DNA of 64,000 bases from Psychromonas sp. SA13A (GTDB taxonomy: Bacteria; Pseudomonadota; Gammaproteobacteria; Enterobacterales; Psychromonadaceae): the NCBI RefSeq assembly GCF_011378715.1, contig NZ_WTKU01000002.1:248001-312000 (forward strand), read 5' to 3'. A program made the position numbers and the translations under genes. A model generated the notes under the pieces. That model was not told the origin of the DNA. It saw only the letters and a list, made by a program, of their open reading frames with translations, and made no database searches. Positions 19,559 to 28,108 of this stretch are shown here, piece after piece (positions within the stretch are counted from its first letter, which is position 1; each line of letters begins with the position of its first letter).

Positions 19559-20425
19559 ATGAGTATTGGCCAAGATCTATTAAACGTACCAATGGGTGAT
19601 ATGATCCGAGATATGGCATTTGCTATTGCGGACAGTCAATTTCAACTCGATCAAAGCAGTATGCGCACTGCTGAAATGATGGGAGGGTTGCAAACCGTTT
19701 ATGACGAAGAAGGTAAAATAAGTTTTGATGATAGTAGAATATTCTTTGGTTATGAATATATGACTGTCAAACAAGCATTAGCTTATGCAATTTTCGACGA
19801 CGGACTAACGGGCGAAATAAATGATGACACATTGAAATTAAAAGATTTAATTCTCGATGTCATTGCAACTTTTGCAGATAAAAATAATTCAACAGGTACT
19901 TCAAAAACAGATAGGAGTGATGTTGTGGATGATGGTGGGAAGTTATCACCAGCTTTGAAGGAATTTGAAGATGAAATCATTCGAGTTCCAACACGTTTAT
20001 CAATGATGGAACTTGGGTTTAGTCCGACATTTTATCAGTTTGTTGATACGATTATTGAAGTAAAAATTGCTATCAAAATGACTCGTGAATCTAGCTATTC
20101 TCGTACCACATCAAAATCTACAAACGATTCAAGTACCGATAAAACGAGAGGGCTAAAGTTCTCGGGTATTAAAGGTTTGAGGTTTGGCTTACTTGCCGCT
20201 AGAAACAATACAACTAGTAATAGTGTGCAAACTACACAGGTAGATGCCACATATTCAAGTAAATATTCGTATTCTGCTGAAGGGGCTACTTTATTGCGTA
20301 CCAAAATGGTGCCTATTCCACCTCCTGCTGTGTTAGAAGATCGTATTCGTCAACGTATGGATATCGAGGCCGAATTGCTAGCACAGCAAATAGAGAACAA
20401 TAAACCTAAAACAAATGAAAGTTAA
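19559..20425 (+). CDS. Core-family protein with acidic insertion
   Basis: A 288-residue protein. Core N-terminal helix MGDMIRDMAFAIADSQFQLD (residues 12-31), core strand signature MMELGFSPTFYQFVDTIIEV (149-168), C-terminal core YSSKYSYSAEGATLLRTKMV (232-251) and PIPPPAVLEDRIRQRM (252-267). Residues 42-147 are an acidic, probably helical insertion absent from its paralogues. The first ten residues (MSIGQDLLNV) are identical to those of the gene at 20516. RBS GGGAGAG. No signal peptide. Function unknown. Confidence 0.85.
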   Translation: MSIGQDLLNVPMGDMIRDMAFAIADSQFQLDQSSMRTAEMMGGLQTVYDEEGKISFDDSRIFFGYEYMTVKQALAYAIFDDGLTGEINDDTLKLKDLILDVIATFADKNNSTGTSKTDRSDVVDDGGKLSPALKEFEDEIIRVPTRLSMMELGFSPTFYQFVDTIIEVKIAIKMTRESSYSRTTSKSTNDSSTDKTRGLKFSGIKGLRFGLLAARNNTTSNSVQTTQVDATYSSKYSYSAEGATLLRTKMVPIPPPAVLEDRIRQRMDIEAELLAQQIENNKPKTNES

Positions 20426-20515
20426 ATAAGCGCACCCAGACCAATCGTCTAACTATTTAATTTTCATTTGGATTCGTGCCCAATCGTGAGGGCTCATAAA
20501 TAGAAAGGAGTTAAC

Positions 20516-21085
20516 ATGAGCATTGGACAAGATCTATTAAACGTACCCTTTCCCGAAATGGTCAAATCAATGGGAGTTGGTATTGCTCAAGCGCAATATG
20601 AACTTGATTTAACATCGATGAAAATTGCAAGGTTGATGGGGGGATATGATATCGAAGAGGATGAGAATGGAAACTCTTCTACAACTGGAGAACGCACTAA
20701 CCTGGTAAAAATTGGCCCTAAAGAAGACGATGAATATAGTCTACTGGAGCTTGGATTTACACCAACATTCTATCAGTTTGTTGATACTTTGATAGAAGTG
20801 AAAATGTCAATATCCATGAGTCGTGAAACTACGCGGGCGAAGAAGATAAAGTCAGGGCAAGTGAATATGTCAGGAAAACTTGGTTTTTTCTCCGCTAAAG
20901 CATCGGTAAATGCGTCATCGGTTTCAGCAAGTTTTTCGAGTAAATACCAGTATTCAGCAGAAGGAAGTTCATTGATGCGAACCAAACTAGTGACTGTGCC
21001 ACCACCACCAATGCTAGAAGAACGCATTCGTCAAATTCTTGATCGAGATGTTAAACCAGTAATTAAACCAGATGGTGAAGCCTAA
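20516..21085 (+). CDS. Core-family protein, paralogue of preceding gene
   Basis: A 189-residue protein with the same core: MSIGQDLLNVPFPEMVKSMG, helix VGIAQAQYELDLTSMKIARL (residues 21-40), LLELGFTPTFYQFVDTLIEV (76-95), SASFSSKYQYSAEGSSLM (137-154), LVTVPPPPMLEERIRQIL (158-175). It closely resembles the 288-residue neighbour without that protein's insertion, so the two are probably a recent duplication. AAAGGAG ribosome binding site. The 90-base gap before it contains no clear terminator. No signal peptide. Function unknown. Confidence 0.85.
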   Translation: MSIGQDLLNVPFPEMVKSMGVGIAQAQYELDLTSMKIARLMGGYDIEEDENGNSSTTGERTNLVKIGPKEDDEYSLLELGFTPTFYQFVDTLIEVKMSISMSRETTRAKKIKSGQVNMSGKLGFFSAKASVNASSVSASFSSKYQYSAEGSSLMRTKLVTVPPPPMLEERIRQILDRDVKPVIKPDGEA

Positions 21086-21118
21086 TATTTCAATTTAACT
21101 TCAGAGGAGTTTGAGGCT

Positions 21119-21961
21119 ATGACACTTAAATCTTGGAAACATCTTCTTGATGAAGTTGATGAGCCCTTGAAAGATTTTGAAAAAAATCCATCAAAAGAAA
21201 TAGGAAAATTGCTTACAGAAGATTCTAAAATTTCTAAGCTGCTCCTCGAACGTAAAAATCTTGAAGCAAAGATGAGTTTCCTAACCCAAAAAAATGGTGA
21301 AAATGATTCAAGCTCCGACCCTCGATTTCCGGTACAAACGTTATCCCAACGGCGTAATGAGGATGCCCGTTGGCTTGCTCAACGTAAGGAAATTTTTTCA
21401 AAAGCAGAGGTGCAATCATCACGCCAACTTATTAGAGCACAACACCCCACTGCAACTGGGACTGCCAGAAAATTACGAACAGGGCAAACTGCTTTCAAGC
21501 AACGTAGTTCGCTAAAAGATTTTGATATTGAAAAACCTCTGCAAAGCTTGAGAGACAAAACAAATTTAGAAAGTGATAAAAAATTAAAGCAACATAAAGA
21601 TAAATTACTTACCAAGTTACAAGAAAAACTTAACAGTGTTGGTAATGAAATGATTGATGACACACTAAAGAATGGATTTTCAAAGGATAAATTGAGTAAA
21701 AAAGCTAAAGAACAAACCCTAGAGATTGTTCGTAAAGCAGCTAAAGCTAAGGAAAGTTATGAGTCAAGAAGGAATAAATTACTTTCAGTTATCAACGGGG
21801 GATCGGGTGATTTGGATGCAAGAGCAAAACTGATTTCTGAACGTTTAGAAAAAATGGCTGAAACAGGTGTGGATAATGGAATGAAAGATCGAGATGCTTC
21901 TCGAGATAAAAATCGAGACGAAAATAGATTGAATAGCATTAAAAATAGATTGAGGGGTTAG
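21119..21961 (+). CDS. Charged coiled-coil protein of the cluster
   Basis: A 280-residue, highly charged protein rich in Lys, Glu, Arg and Asp, predicted by eye to be mostly helical with coiled-coil stretches (about residues 28-60, 140-200 and 210-255). It has no recognisable domain, signal peptide or membrane segment. The C-terminal end is a run of Asp/Arg/Lys-rich repeats (KDRDASRDKNRDENR). It may be a scaffold or bridging component (inference from composition only). GAGG-type ribosome binding site; it ends 2 bases before the next start codon. Confidence 0.75.
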   Translation: MTLKSWKHLLDEVDEPLKDFEKNPSKEIGKLLTEDSKISKLLLERKNLEAKMSFLTQKNGENDSSSDPRFPVQTLSQRRNEDARWLAQRKEIFSKAEVQSSRQLIRAQHPTATGTARKLRTGQTAFKQRSSLKDFDIEKPLQSLRDKTNLESDKKLKQHKDKLLTKLQEKLNSVGNEMIDDTLKNGFSKDKLSKKAKEQTLEIVRKAAKAKESYESRRNKLLSVINGGSGDLDARAKLISERLEKMAETGVDNGMKDRDASRDKNRDENRLNSIKNRLRG

Positions 21962-21963
21962 CT

Positions 21964-22578
21964 ATGCCAGATTCGACCAAAGTGACTGCGCAAGGGATAC
22001 AAGATATGTTAACAGCGCTTACCGATGCACTAGGAGCATCTCAGGCTCATTTATCTTCGATGGCAGCATATGATGCAGCTGGACGAGAATTACCGCGTTA
22101 CCATATTCCACACTTAGATTTTACTTTTGATATCGAAGCTAGCCAGTCTACTCAACCAGGTGTTGGCTTTAAAATGGGGCCAAGGGAATCGAGTAGTGTC
22201 GAAACAAGTGCAAAAATTTCAGGCAGGATTGTATCTATTCCTCCTAATGCCGGTTTACCTAAAATTGAAATATTAATTGAGTTGGCATCACAAAAAATAA
22301 TAGCAACATTAATAAATGAAGCTGGTGAGATGATGACCAATACACAGATTAGTGTAGAGATCGATAGTGAACTAACGGTCCAAGCAGGTGGAACACAACC
22401 AACATCAAATCAAAAGACATCTCTTTTAGTTGCTCAACAGTATTTGACAGATGCAGGCGGCATTGCCCAAATAGATATTGTCACGGCACAGTTACATGCA
22501 ACCAAACCGATTGTCATACGTATATCTAGTGGGAATACTGAGAGTTATATTGCGGTCACTAAGGGAGCATTAGCATGA
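21964..22578 (+). CDS. Divergent core-family protein with beta-rich C-terminal domain
   Basis: A 204-residue protein. Residues 10-92 look like a diverged copy of the local core: helix GIQDMLTALTDALGASQAHL, then LPRYHIPHLDFTFDIEAS where relatives have ELGFxPTFY, then SSSVETSAKISGRIVSIPPN matching the C-terminal core. Residues 98-204 are beta-rich (IIATLINEAGEMMTNTQISV, then TDAGGIAQIDIVTAQLHATK), in the style of an Ig-like or carboxypeptidase-regulatory-like domain. No signal peptide. It overlaps the next gene by ATGA. Function unknown. Confidence 0.75.
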   Translation: MPDSTKVTAQGIQDMLTALTDALGASQAHLSSMAAYDAAGRELPRYHIPHLDFTFDIEASQSTQPGVGFKMGPRESSSVETSAKISGRIVSIPPNAGLPKIEILIELASQKIIATLINEAGEMMTNTQISVEIDSELTVQAGGTQPTSNQKTSLLVAQQYLTDAGGIAQIDIVTAQLHATKPIVIRISSGNTESYIAVTKGALA

Positions 22579-23630
22579 TCAAAGTAATCGTAGTTGAAGG
22601 CCAGTTTATTAGTGACATACCTTTACAAAAAGTTGAAATGGTAGTTGTATTAGAGTGCTTTTCAATACCTAAAGGTTGGATTAAAGTTTCTGATCTTCCA
22701 TTTGATAAAAATGGTGTGTTCTCTCATAAAGTTAACCCCGAATCATTCATCAAGCTAACAAGTTTCCCTGCAATTAGACTGCGTATTGTGCATCCAGAGC
22801 TCGACAACAAAATTGCAATATTATTAACATCGCCTGTTATTTCTGTGAAAGGAGAAACTAGTTTTTTGTTAAACTTTGGCACTATTTTTATTGACCCTAA
22901 AAGACCTCTTGAGCTTATATCTACGATCCATGAAAAAGCTGACACATCATTTTATGGTTCCATAGTAAAGGTAAATAACGTTGCCGATTCGATTTCTTCT
23001 AACGATTTAGAAAATAGCTTACGCAAAAAAGTATCTGAATTAAATGTGGCTAAAATAAGCCTTGAGGAAGAACTGAGTCTGGTTAGAAAAAATGCAATAG
23101 TTGCCATTGATGCAAAAGAGTTGGGTGATGTACAAGTTAAAAAACTCCAAAGTGACCTTGAAATATTACAAGGGGGGGCTGAAGCACCTAAAATTAATGA
23201 CATAGCCAATGAAATATCTCAAGCGATGCAAATTGATAGTGCAAGTACGGGATATAAAATCTCAACAGCTAATGTCAAACTTAAAGGGTACATGGCTAAT
23301 GGTGGCAGGAGTTTTCGTGCGCTTGATGCTGTTGAGTTAGCCCGTGTTAATCCAGAAACTGCAAGTGAAATTAGTTTTACTCTAAGCAACACCAATAATG
23401 ACAGTTCTTCATCGCAAAAGGCGCCAGACATTGTTGGGCTTACACCCGCTACTGCGAGCCGTGTTTTATTACCCTTGGGGTTAAAATTACGCGTTATTGA
23501 GATGGAACAATCAACCAGCCCAACTGGAGGAATTTTTATGCAAAAACCAGATCCTGGAACAGAGATCCTTTTGGGAGAAAATTTTATTTCGGCTTTTGTG
23601 GCGGTTAAAAGAGGGGGGCAGAAAATATGA
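22575..23630 (+). CDS. Beta domain, coiled coil and C-terminal PASTA-like domain
   Basis: A 351-residue protein. Residues 1-135 are beta-rich without a family I recognise; 143-198 are helical, probably coiled coil (NSLRKKVSELNVAKISLEEE); 203-272 may be a remote core-like segment (ISTANVKLKGYM); 282-346 match the PASTA pattern (APDIVGLTPATASRVLLPLG ... QKPDPGTEILLGENF). PASTA domains of Ser/Thr kinases and PBPs usually act outside the membrane, but no signal peptide or transmembrane segment is visible here. Starts in the upstream stop (ATGA) and overlaps the downstream start (ATGA). Confidence 0.78.
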   Translation: MIKVIVVEGQFISDIPLQKVEMVVVLECFSIPKGWIKVSDLPFDKNGVFSHKVNPESFIKLTSFPAIRLRIVHPELDNKIAILLTSPVISVKGETSFLLNFGTIFIDPKRPLELISTIHEKADTSFYGSIVKVNNVADSISSNDLENSLRKKVSELNVAKISLEEELSLVRKNAIVAIDAKELGDVQVKKLQSDLEILQGGAEAPKINDIANEISQAMQIDSASTGYKISTANVKLKGYMANGGRSFRALDAVELARVNPETASEISFTLSNTNNDSSSSQKAPDIVGLTPATASRVLLPLGLKLRVIEMEQSTSPTGGIFMQKPDPGTEILLGENFISAFVAVKRGGQKI

Positions 23631-24304
23631 GTGATTTTAAAAAATTAACTCAAGATATTGCCACGGCACCACTGGGTGATATTATCGCATCGGTTGGGCG
23701 CGGTGTTGCCGAAGCACAAAAAGCGCTCGACGAAAGCTCAATTCAAGCCTATTTAGATCTTTATTCCGATCAAGCCCATTTAAAAGCGTTACGGGAGTTG
23801 GGGTATCGACCGACCTTTTATACCATTCCAAAAGCGAGTGCAGAAATTAACCTTGCATTTACTATTTCGGGTTCGTCACAAAGCGAGGGAATAAATAATC
23901 AATCCCTTGTTAGTCGCCAGGTTATGGCTCCAAGTAGTAACATTAATTTAAATAACAAGTTGCAGACGTTAAAGGTTTCTCAAACACGACGTGTTGTACC
24001 AAAACTTTATGCTTCACCTGTGGATGCAGGTTTTCAAAATCAATATAATTATGAAAGCAAGGTCAGCGCAAAAATTATTTTCGATGTTGTGGCTATCCCT
24101 CCTTCAAGTGAAATTGAAAATAGTCGCCCAGTTCCTAATGTCGTTGGGAAAACATTGGCACAAGCAACTTTGATACTGGATAGTCTTGATCTTAATGTTG
24201 AAACAGAAATTGAGGATGAAACTACAGTGATAGGGGGGCAAAACCCGGATCCTACAATTGTTGTATTTTTAAGCGTGGGTGAAACTGTACAGCTATTACC
24301 ATAA
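23627..24304 (+). CDS. Core-family protein with C-terminal PASTA-like domain
   Basis: A 225-residue protein and the last gene of the cluster. Core helix LGDIIASVGRGVAEAQKALD (residues 16-35), RELGYRPTFYTIPKASAEIN (56-75), C-terminal core FQNQYNYESKVSAKIIFDVV (136-155) and AIPPSSEIE, then a PASTA-like domain at 167-225 (RPVPNVVGKTLAQATLILDS ... GGQNPDPTIVVFLSVGETV). No signal peptide. It joins the core fold and the PASTA module in one chain, tying the upstream PASTA gene to the family. Translationally coupled to the previous gene by ATGA. Confidence 0.82.
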   Translation: MSDFKKLTQDIATAPLGDIIASVGRGVAEAQKALDESSIQAYLDLYSDQAHLKALRELGYRPTFYTIPKASAEINLAFTISGSSQSEGINNQSLVSRQVMAPSSNINLNNKLQTLKVSQTRRVVPKLYASPVDAGFQNQYNYESKVSAKIIFDVVAIPPSSEIENSRPVPNVVGKTLAQATLILDSLDLNVETEIEDETTVIGGQNPDPTIVVFLSVGETVQLLP

Positions 24305-24475
24305 GTAGAGATCATTAGAACAACCATAAGCATCTACGATTAATACTAAAAACTGGTTTATTTGATATTTTAAATGTTGATTTATTACATACTTGATGAG
24401 TATCGATGACTATAAGTTACTTACTCTAAAGTAGTGTTTGTTTAAATTAGCTCTGCCGATATTTGTAGTTTTTAT

Positions 24476-24508
24476 TCTAGTGCCGTAAATTATATTCACG
24501 GCACTAGA
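24476..24508. repeat. Inverted repeat after the ten-gene cluster
   Basis: Perfect 11-bp arms TCTAGTGCCGT (24476-24486) and ACGGCACTAGA (24498-24508) around an 11-base AT-rich loop, 172 bases past the last cluster stop and 86 bases past the ybbN stop on the other strand. There is no T run on either side, so it is not a standard terminator, though it could form a strong RNA hairpin. The rest of 24305-24593 shows nothing recognisable. Confidence 0.7.
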
Positions 24509-24593
24509 TAGTTACTCGTTATTCTAACCTTGATCTATTTAATACAAGCTCCAGCAATTTTAAAACAGCGATATAAAAAGAATGTTACCTACT

Positions 24594-25445
24594 TTAATAC
24601 AGTAAACTATAAAGTTTACGGCGGTATTCAGAGACTAATGCCGCATCATCTACTGTGGCCAAAATATCTAACATGGTTTTTTTTGCATCGCCATTTTCAT
24701 AACCTAAGTCCTGGCATAACAGACTATATAAAAGAGCAAGCGCTTCACTAAAGCGTTTGTTTTGATGGTATTGAATCGCAAGTTGGTATTGAATCGGTTG
24801 TTTATTCGAAGCATCGATTAACGCATTTTCTAACGCTATTATTTCTGGCGTTTGTGCTGATTGTTCAGCGAGTTTTAACTCTGACATCAAGCTATGATAA
24901 ATCATATTTTGATCTGCCATAGGAATCACCGCTAAGATAGGTTTTGCATTTTCAAACTCACCCAATGCTAAATAAATTTGTGCCGTTGCAAGTTTAATTT
25001 GGTTATCTTCAGGATTAAGATTTTGCGCTTGCACAATTGTTGCTTTCGCTTCATCTAATTTACCTTGAGCAAATAGTGTTTGCGCATCACCTAACAACGA
25101 TTGCGCTGGGTCGGGAAGGTGTTTATTGATGAAGTTATTGATGAAGTCAGCATTTTGCTCTCCAGCAAAACCGTCTACACCTTGTCCATTAACAAACATG
25201 TAAACAGTTGGAACACTTTTTATTTCAAAATGCTGCACAATTTGCTGTTCTGTCTCGCAGTTTATTTTCGCGAGTGTAAAGCCATTAGCATGTTCTCTTT
25301 GTAGTTGTTCAAGTAAAGGCAACAAAGAACGACAGATAGTGCATTGGCTTGACCAAAAAACAGCCAGCACAGGTTTATTCACTGAACCTTGTGCAATAAT
25401 AGTTTGAAAATCTTGCACGGTTACATCAAATATATCTGCTTGCAT
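24594..25445 (-). CDS. ybbN: Thioredoxin-TPR co-chaperone YbbN (CnoX)
   Basis: Holdase co-chaperone that passes clients to GroEL and DnaK, acting in the cytoplasm during oxidative (HOCl) stress in E. coli. An N-terminal thioredoxin-fold domain (residues 1-108) is followed by TPR-like helices to the C-terminus (KLDEAKATIVQAQNLNPEDN, YLALGEFENAKPILAV). Its 283 residues match the family. The active site here is C35-T-I-C38; as I recall, the E. coli protein has SxxC and lacks redox activity, so this copy may keep oxidoreductase function. It has its own promoter region, divergent from dapA. Confidence 0.93.
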   Translation of the reverse strand: MQADIFDVTVQDFQTIIAQGSVNKPVLAVFWSSQCTICRSLLPLLEQLQREHANGFTLAKINCETEQQIVQHFEIKSVPTVYMFVNGQGVDGFAGEQNADFINNFINKHLPDPAQSLLGDAQTLFAQGKLDEAKATIVQAQNLNPEDNQIKLATAQIYLALGEFENAKPILAVIPMADQNMIYHSLMSELKLAEQSAQTPEIIALENALIDASNKQPIQYQLAIQYHQNKRFSEALALLYSLLCQDLGYENGDAKKTMLDILATVDDAALVSEYRRKLYSLLY

Positions 25446-25688
25446 ATTCGGTTTTTCCTCTTTATTAAATATTCTACGAAATGTTTGCCAATGATACGTG
25501 AAGATTGTTGTACAGCAAAGACTATGCGTTTGATATTAGCGCTATTATCAAGTGATTAACGTATAAAAAGGTGAGCATCAGCAACAATGTTATAAATATT
25601 CGCTTTGAGAAGTAATGAGTTGATTTTTCTTCTTGTTTTTAAAGGCTTGCAAAAGTAACATTAGACGCTCAATAAAAGGAGCATTTAC

Positions 25689-26570
25689 ATGTTAACAGGT
25701 AGTATCGTAGCACTCGTAACCCCAATGGATGAGACCGGCGAAATTGATTATAATGCATTAAAAGAACTTGTAGAGTTCCATATTAAATCAAAAACTGCAG
25801 CTATTGTTGCAGTAGGCACGTCTGGTGAGTCAGCAACTTTCAGTGTTGATGATCATGTTAAAGTTGTTGAACGTACTATCACTTATGCTGCGGGTCGAAT
25901 CCCTGTGATTGCTGGTAATGGCGCTAATTCAACATCTGAAGCAATTGCATTAAGCAAATTATTTACTAATAGTGGCATTGTTGCAGGTTTAAATGTAACT
26001 CCTTATTACAATAAACCAACGCAAGAAGGTTTATACCTTCATTTTAAAGCGATTGCAGAATCGTGCGAATTACCACAAATTTTATACAACGTACCTGGTA
26101 GAACTGCGGTTGATATGTTGCCTGAAACGGTTGCGCGTTTAGCTAAAATTCCAAATATTATTGGTATTAAAGAAGCAACTGGTGACTTACAACGCCTTGC
26201 TGAATTAAAAGCAATCTTGCCTGAAGATTTTGTACTCTATAGTGGAGACGATGCAACGGGTTGTGACTTTATGTTACAAGGTGGTCATGGTGTGATTTCT
26301 GTATCAACCAATATTGCTCCCGTTGAAATGGCTGAAATGTGTGAATATGCTTTGGCAGGTGAAGTTGAAAAAGCACAAGCAATTAATACTCAATTAATGC
26401 CTATTCATACCAACCTTTATCATGAAGCGAACCCAATTCCAGTTAAATGGGCCTGTGCGGAGCTAGGTTTAATTCCTACGGCTACGTTACGTTTGCCATT
26501 AACAACATTATCTGAGCAATATCAGGGTACTGTTCGAAATGCCTTAATAGAAGCAAAATTACTGTCATGA
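25689..26570 (+). CDS. dapA: 4-hydroxy-tetrahydrodipicolinate synthase DapA
   Basis: Condenses pyruvate with aspartate semialdehyde, the first committed step of lysine and diaminopimelate synthesis. The Schiff-base lysine K161 (GIKEATGDL) and catalytic Tyr133 (ILYNVPGRT) are at the E. coli positions; TSGESATFS is the substrate motif. Full length at 293 residues. RBS AAAGGAG. Translationally coupled to bamC (ATGA), as in E. coli dapA-bamC. Confidence 0.97.
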   Translation: MLTGSIVALVTPMDETGEIDYNALKELVEFHIKSKTAAIVAVGTSGESATFSVDDHVKVVERTITYAAGRIPVIAGNGANSTSEAIALSKLFTNSGIVAGLNVTPYYNKPTQEGLYLHFKAIAESCELPQILYNVPGRTAVDMLPETVARLAKIPNIIGIKEATGDLQRLAELKAILPEDFVLYSGDDATGCDFMLQGGHGVISVSTNIAPVEMAEMCEYALAGEVEKAQAINTQLMPIHTNLYHEANPIPVKWACAELGLIPTATLRLPLTTLSEQYQGTVRNALIEAKLLS

Positions 26571-27685
26571 TTAAAAACAACGCACTGACTAAAATTGCTA
26601 GTTTGGTGATCCTAAGTTCAGCGATCACTAGCTGTGCTAGGTTTGATACTAGAACACAAGCAGAAGGTAATGATGATTATCTACAAGCTACACTAATTGA
26701 AAAATTTGATAGTGGAGATTTTTCAACATTAGAAAATCGTTCTACTTTTGATATTCAAGGGCTTTCAACGCAACAAGAAAAGCTAGGATTAAGTGGTAAA
26801 GATGTAGATGTTCGCCCTCCAAGTCAATTGATGGCTGTACTTGATGGTGTTTTACTCGACCCAGATCTTACACAGAGTAAAGTTTGGTTTAATGCTTTTA
26901 AACAAGAAACCAATATTGAACAAAAAGTGTGGGACTTAGCGCTACAGTACTTAGCATCCAAAGATGCGAAGGATGTTGTTGCAGACAGATCAGCGCTATC
27001 TATTGATACTGGTGTTGTTGTTAACCAACGTAGTTACGGCAGTTTAAGTAAAAATACAGTGCGTGAAGAAGGTGAATATCAATTACAATTAGCGGAAGGC
27101 GGAGATGGGCGAAGTATTTCTTTATCTGTTGACGCGACAAGCTATCAACAGTTAAATGATAATGAGCCGGTTAAAGAAATTTTAGAAGGCCGCAATAAAC
27201 GCAGCATAGAAATTCGCTTTATCAACGACATGCTCAATTTTGCTTATTTGAAGCAAGAATCAGAGGCGTTAATCGCGGCTGATAATAAGCCTTTACCAAT
27301 TAAACTTGGTTTTGATGAGAGTCATCAAACGGCTTGGATTATTGATGCAGAATTTACAGAAGTTTGGCGTAAACTGCCTGCGTTATTGCAGTTAATGAGC
27401 TTTAGTCCTGTTGATAATGATAAGAATCTAGGTTATTTCCTAGTAAAATTTGAATCTCAAGATGCACAATATTGGCAGAAAAGAAACTTGAATCCAATTA
27501 ACTTGGAAGAAGGCGAGTATTTTGTACAATTAGGTGAATTAACCGGTGGGGATACATCTTTAACTTGGTTGAACTCTGATAAAAAACAACTTTCTGAACA
27601 GGAAGTTACTGAGTTATATTTAAGTATCACTGACAATATTCGCAGTGTTATTTTAGAAAATGATATTCAGACTAAACCTTTATAA
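26567..27685 (+). CDS. bamC: Outer-membrane assembly lipoprotein BamC
   Basis: Lipoprotein subunit of the BAM complex that inserts beta-barrel proteins in the outer membrane. The signal peptide ends in lipobox ITSC with the lipidated Cys at residue 23; the next 50 or so residues form the unstructured BamD-binding part ([18 protein letters not shown]), followed by two helix-grip domains. 372 residues. Overlaps dapA by ATGA and ends at a good terminator. Identification rests on the dapA linkage, the lipobox and the RPPSQL-type motif. Confidence 0.92.
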   Translation: MIKNNALTKIASLVILSSAITSCARFDTRTQAEGNDDYLQATLIEKFDSGDFSTLENRSTFDIQGLSTQQEKLGLSGKDVDVRPPSQLMAVLDGVLLDPDLTQSKVWFNAFKQETNIEQKVWDLALQYLASKDAKDVVADRSALSIDTGVVVNQRSYGSLSKNTVREEGEYQLQLAEGGDGRSISLSVDATSYQQLNDNEPVKEILEGRNKRSIEIRFINDMLNFAYLKQESEALIAADNKPLPIKLGFDESHQTAWIIDAEFTEVWRKLPALLQLMSFSPVDNDKNLGYFLVKFESQDAQYWQKRNLNPINLEEGEYFVQLGELTGGDTSLTWLNSDKKQLSEQEVTELYLSITDNIRSVILENDIQTKPL

Positions 27686-27703
27686 AAATAGTATTTAGAT
27701 ATT

Positions 27704-27736
27704 AAAAGCCTGACTTGCGATGAGTTAGGCTTTTTT
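27704..27736 (+). terminator. Rho-independent terminator of dapA-bamC
   Basis: A 12-bp stem with one G-T pair (27704-27715 with 27723-27734, AAAAGCCTGACT / AGTTAGGCTTTT), 7-base loop and T6 run, 18 bases after the bamC stop. Confidence 0.9.
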
Positions 27737-27818
27737 GTTTCTATTCACTGTAAACATTAAAAATTAAACATTAAACATTTTATTACTAATAACACTCCTT
27801 ATCTTTTAACTTTTAAAA

Positions 27819-28028
27819 CTATTTATTATCCTGATCTTTTTGTTGTTGTGCCTGTTCTTCTTCAAGTTGTTTTTTCTGTTCTAATGCCTCTTTTTCTTTT
27901 TTCTCTTTAATCGCTTTCACTACACTATCGGGTAGTTTCATATTCGCGCTTTGTTTCAACAGTAATATATTGCTAAGGATGATTCCTAATACAATCACAA
28001 CGATAAAGATCACCCAACCTGTAGACAT
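27819..28028 (-). CDS. Small single-pass membrane protein, DUF2897-like
   Basis: A 69-residue protein with one N-terminal transmembrane segment (residues 4-24, GWVIFIVVIVLGIILSNILLL), then KLPDSVVKAIKEKKEKEALE and a Gln/Glu/Lys-rich tail. The layout (TM, LLK, MKLP) matches the short DUF2897 proteins of marine gammaproteobacteria; function unknown. It lies after purC on the same strand, but a terminator sits between them. Confidence 0.8.
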   Translation of the reverse strand: MSTGWVIFIVVIVLGIILSNILLLKQSANMKLPDSVVKAIKEKKEKEALEQKKQLEEEQAQQQKDQDNK

Positions 28029-28049
28029 AATTATTTCTCCGATGGATAT

Positions 28050-28075
28050 AAAAAAAGCAGAACTTAGTTCTGCTT
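28050..28075 (-). terminator. Rho-independent terminator of purC
   Basis: On the minus strand an AGCAGAAC-type hairpin (28075-28067 with 28063-28055) is followed by a run of T. It lies between purC and the small membrane-protein gene. Confidence 0.85.
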
Positions 28076-28108
28076 CGATATTAACCTTTACCTGTAGATT
28101 AGCTAGTA

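Noticed and set aside
15683-24304. Prophage tail, contractile injection system, R-body or gas-vesicle operon as explanation of the ten-gene cluster
   Set aside because: No sheath, tube, baseplate, portal, lysis or integrase protein, no Reb-like and no GvpA-like sequence could be recognised in any of the ten proteins.
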